Assembly: GCF_014334095.1 (NCBI RefSeq)
Contig: NZ_CP060495.1
Coordinates: forward strand, 1,263,001 to 1,327,000
Length of the DNA stretch: 64,000 nt
Reading direction: 5' to 3'
DNA from: Novosphingopyxis iocasae
GTDB lineage: Bacteria; Pseudomonadota; Alphaproteobacteria; Sphingomonadales; Sphingomonadaceae
Part shown: piece by piece, positions 63,946 through 64,000 of the stretch
Position numbering within the stretch: the stretch's first letter is position 1
Layout of the letters: every line of letters starts with the position of its first letter
The notes under the pieces: generated by a model
Database searches by the model: none
The model's input: the letters and a program-made list of their open reading frames with translations, nothing else
What the model was told of the DNA's origin: nothing
Program-made: the position numbers and the translations under genes

Positions 63946-64000
63946 TTGGAACATGACGATAACGGGATGAGCGAAACGTTGATTACGCTCACGGCCGACA
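63946..64000 (+). CDS. start of a MucR family transcriptional regulator (3' truncated)
   Basis: Only about 18 residues are visible: LEHDDNGMSETLITLTAD. SETLITLTAD is typical of the N-terminus of Ros/MucR zinc-finger regulators, which control exopolysaccharide and surface genes in alphaproteobacteria. The TTG at 63946 has AAGGAA about 7 bp upstream; the in-frame ATG at 63967 is the alternative start and lacks a good site. The gene runs off the window. Confidence 0.65.
   Translation, partial: MEHDDNGMSETLITLTAD

Noticed and set aside
1-64000. CRISPR arrays, transposases, integrases and prophage genes
   Set aside because: No regularly spaced repeats and no proteins with transposase, integrase or phage structural motifs were found on either strand.

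Overview
The window reads as a chromosomal segment of a GC-rich alphaproteobacterium, most likely a sphingomonad (order Sphingomonadales). The grounds are two large TonB-dependent receptors, a TPR-sulfotransferase gene behind one of them, a fused cysNC, a tsaB-rimI-mucR run at the right end, and two palindromic intergenic repeats of the kind common in sphingomonads. I saw no phage genes, transposase, CRISPR array or rRNA. One tRNA gene (Gln, anticodon TTG) is present.

Layout. 0-6.6 kb: end of a surface-polysaccharide locus (tail of an O-antigen ligase/polymerase-like membrane protein, Tat-exported beta-helix protein, two glycosyltransferases, two methyltransferases). 6.7-9.4 kb: housekeeping (HIT protein, hisE, MarR regulator, ilvE, tRNA-Gln). 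9.5-14.3 kb: TonB receptor plus TPR-sulfotransferase operon. 14.9-20.9 kb: glycoside locus built around a bifunctional sucrose-phosphate synthase/phosphatase, with three further glycosyltransferases and a P-loop sulfotransferase-like protein. 20.9-21.4 kb: AT-rich gene-free stretch. 21.4-33.0 kb: catabolic-looking island (TetR regulator, TonB receptor, DHDPS-family aldolase, Tat-exported MmgE/PrpD protein, three exported type-B carboxylesterases) transcribed outward from one divergent control region. 33.3-39.4 kb: envelope sensing and surface (PhoPQ-like two-component system with PepSY protein, modular trimeric autotransporter, ECF sigma/anti-sigma pair). 39.5-40.9 kb: FAD-linked 2-hydroxyacid dehydrogenase. 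41.0-49.6 kb: nucleotide-sugar precursor genes (wecB, wecC, nucleotide-sugar epimerase, galE, manA, manC, ugd) plus one small secreted protein. 49.8-58.3 kb: hslVU, App1-like phosphatase, M16 peptidase, SDR, NfuA-like protein, SIMPL protein. 58.5-64.0 kb: cysD-cysNC-cysQ sulfate activation, nitroreductase, tsaB, rimI and the start of a mucR gene.

How the parts may work together (inference). The wecB-to-ugd block can supply UDP-ManNAcA, UDP-GlcA, UDP-Gal and GDP-mannose to the glycosyltransferases at the left end. The cysDNC module makes PAPS and CysQ removes PAP, which suits the TPR-sulfotransferase and the P-loop protein. The 21.4-33.0 kb island looks like a unit that imports an ester compound through the outer membrane, hydrolyses it in the periplasm and processes the acid product. 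It is the best candidate here for an undescribed pathway; no substrate can be assigned from sequence alone. Start codons were often moved inward from the longest frame on the basis of signal peptides, family N-termini or Shine-Dalgarno spacing, and three genes appear to use TTG.
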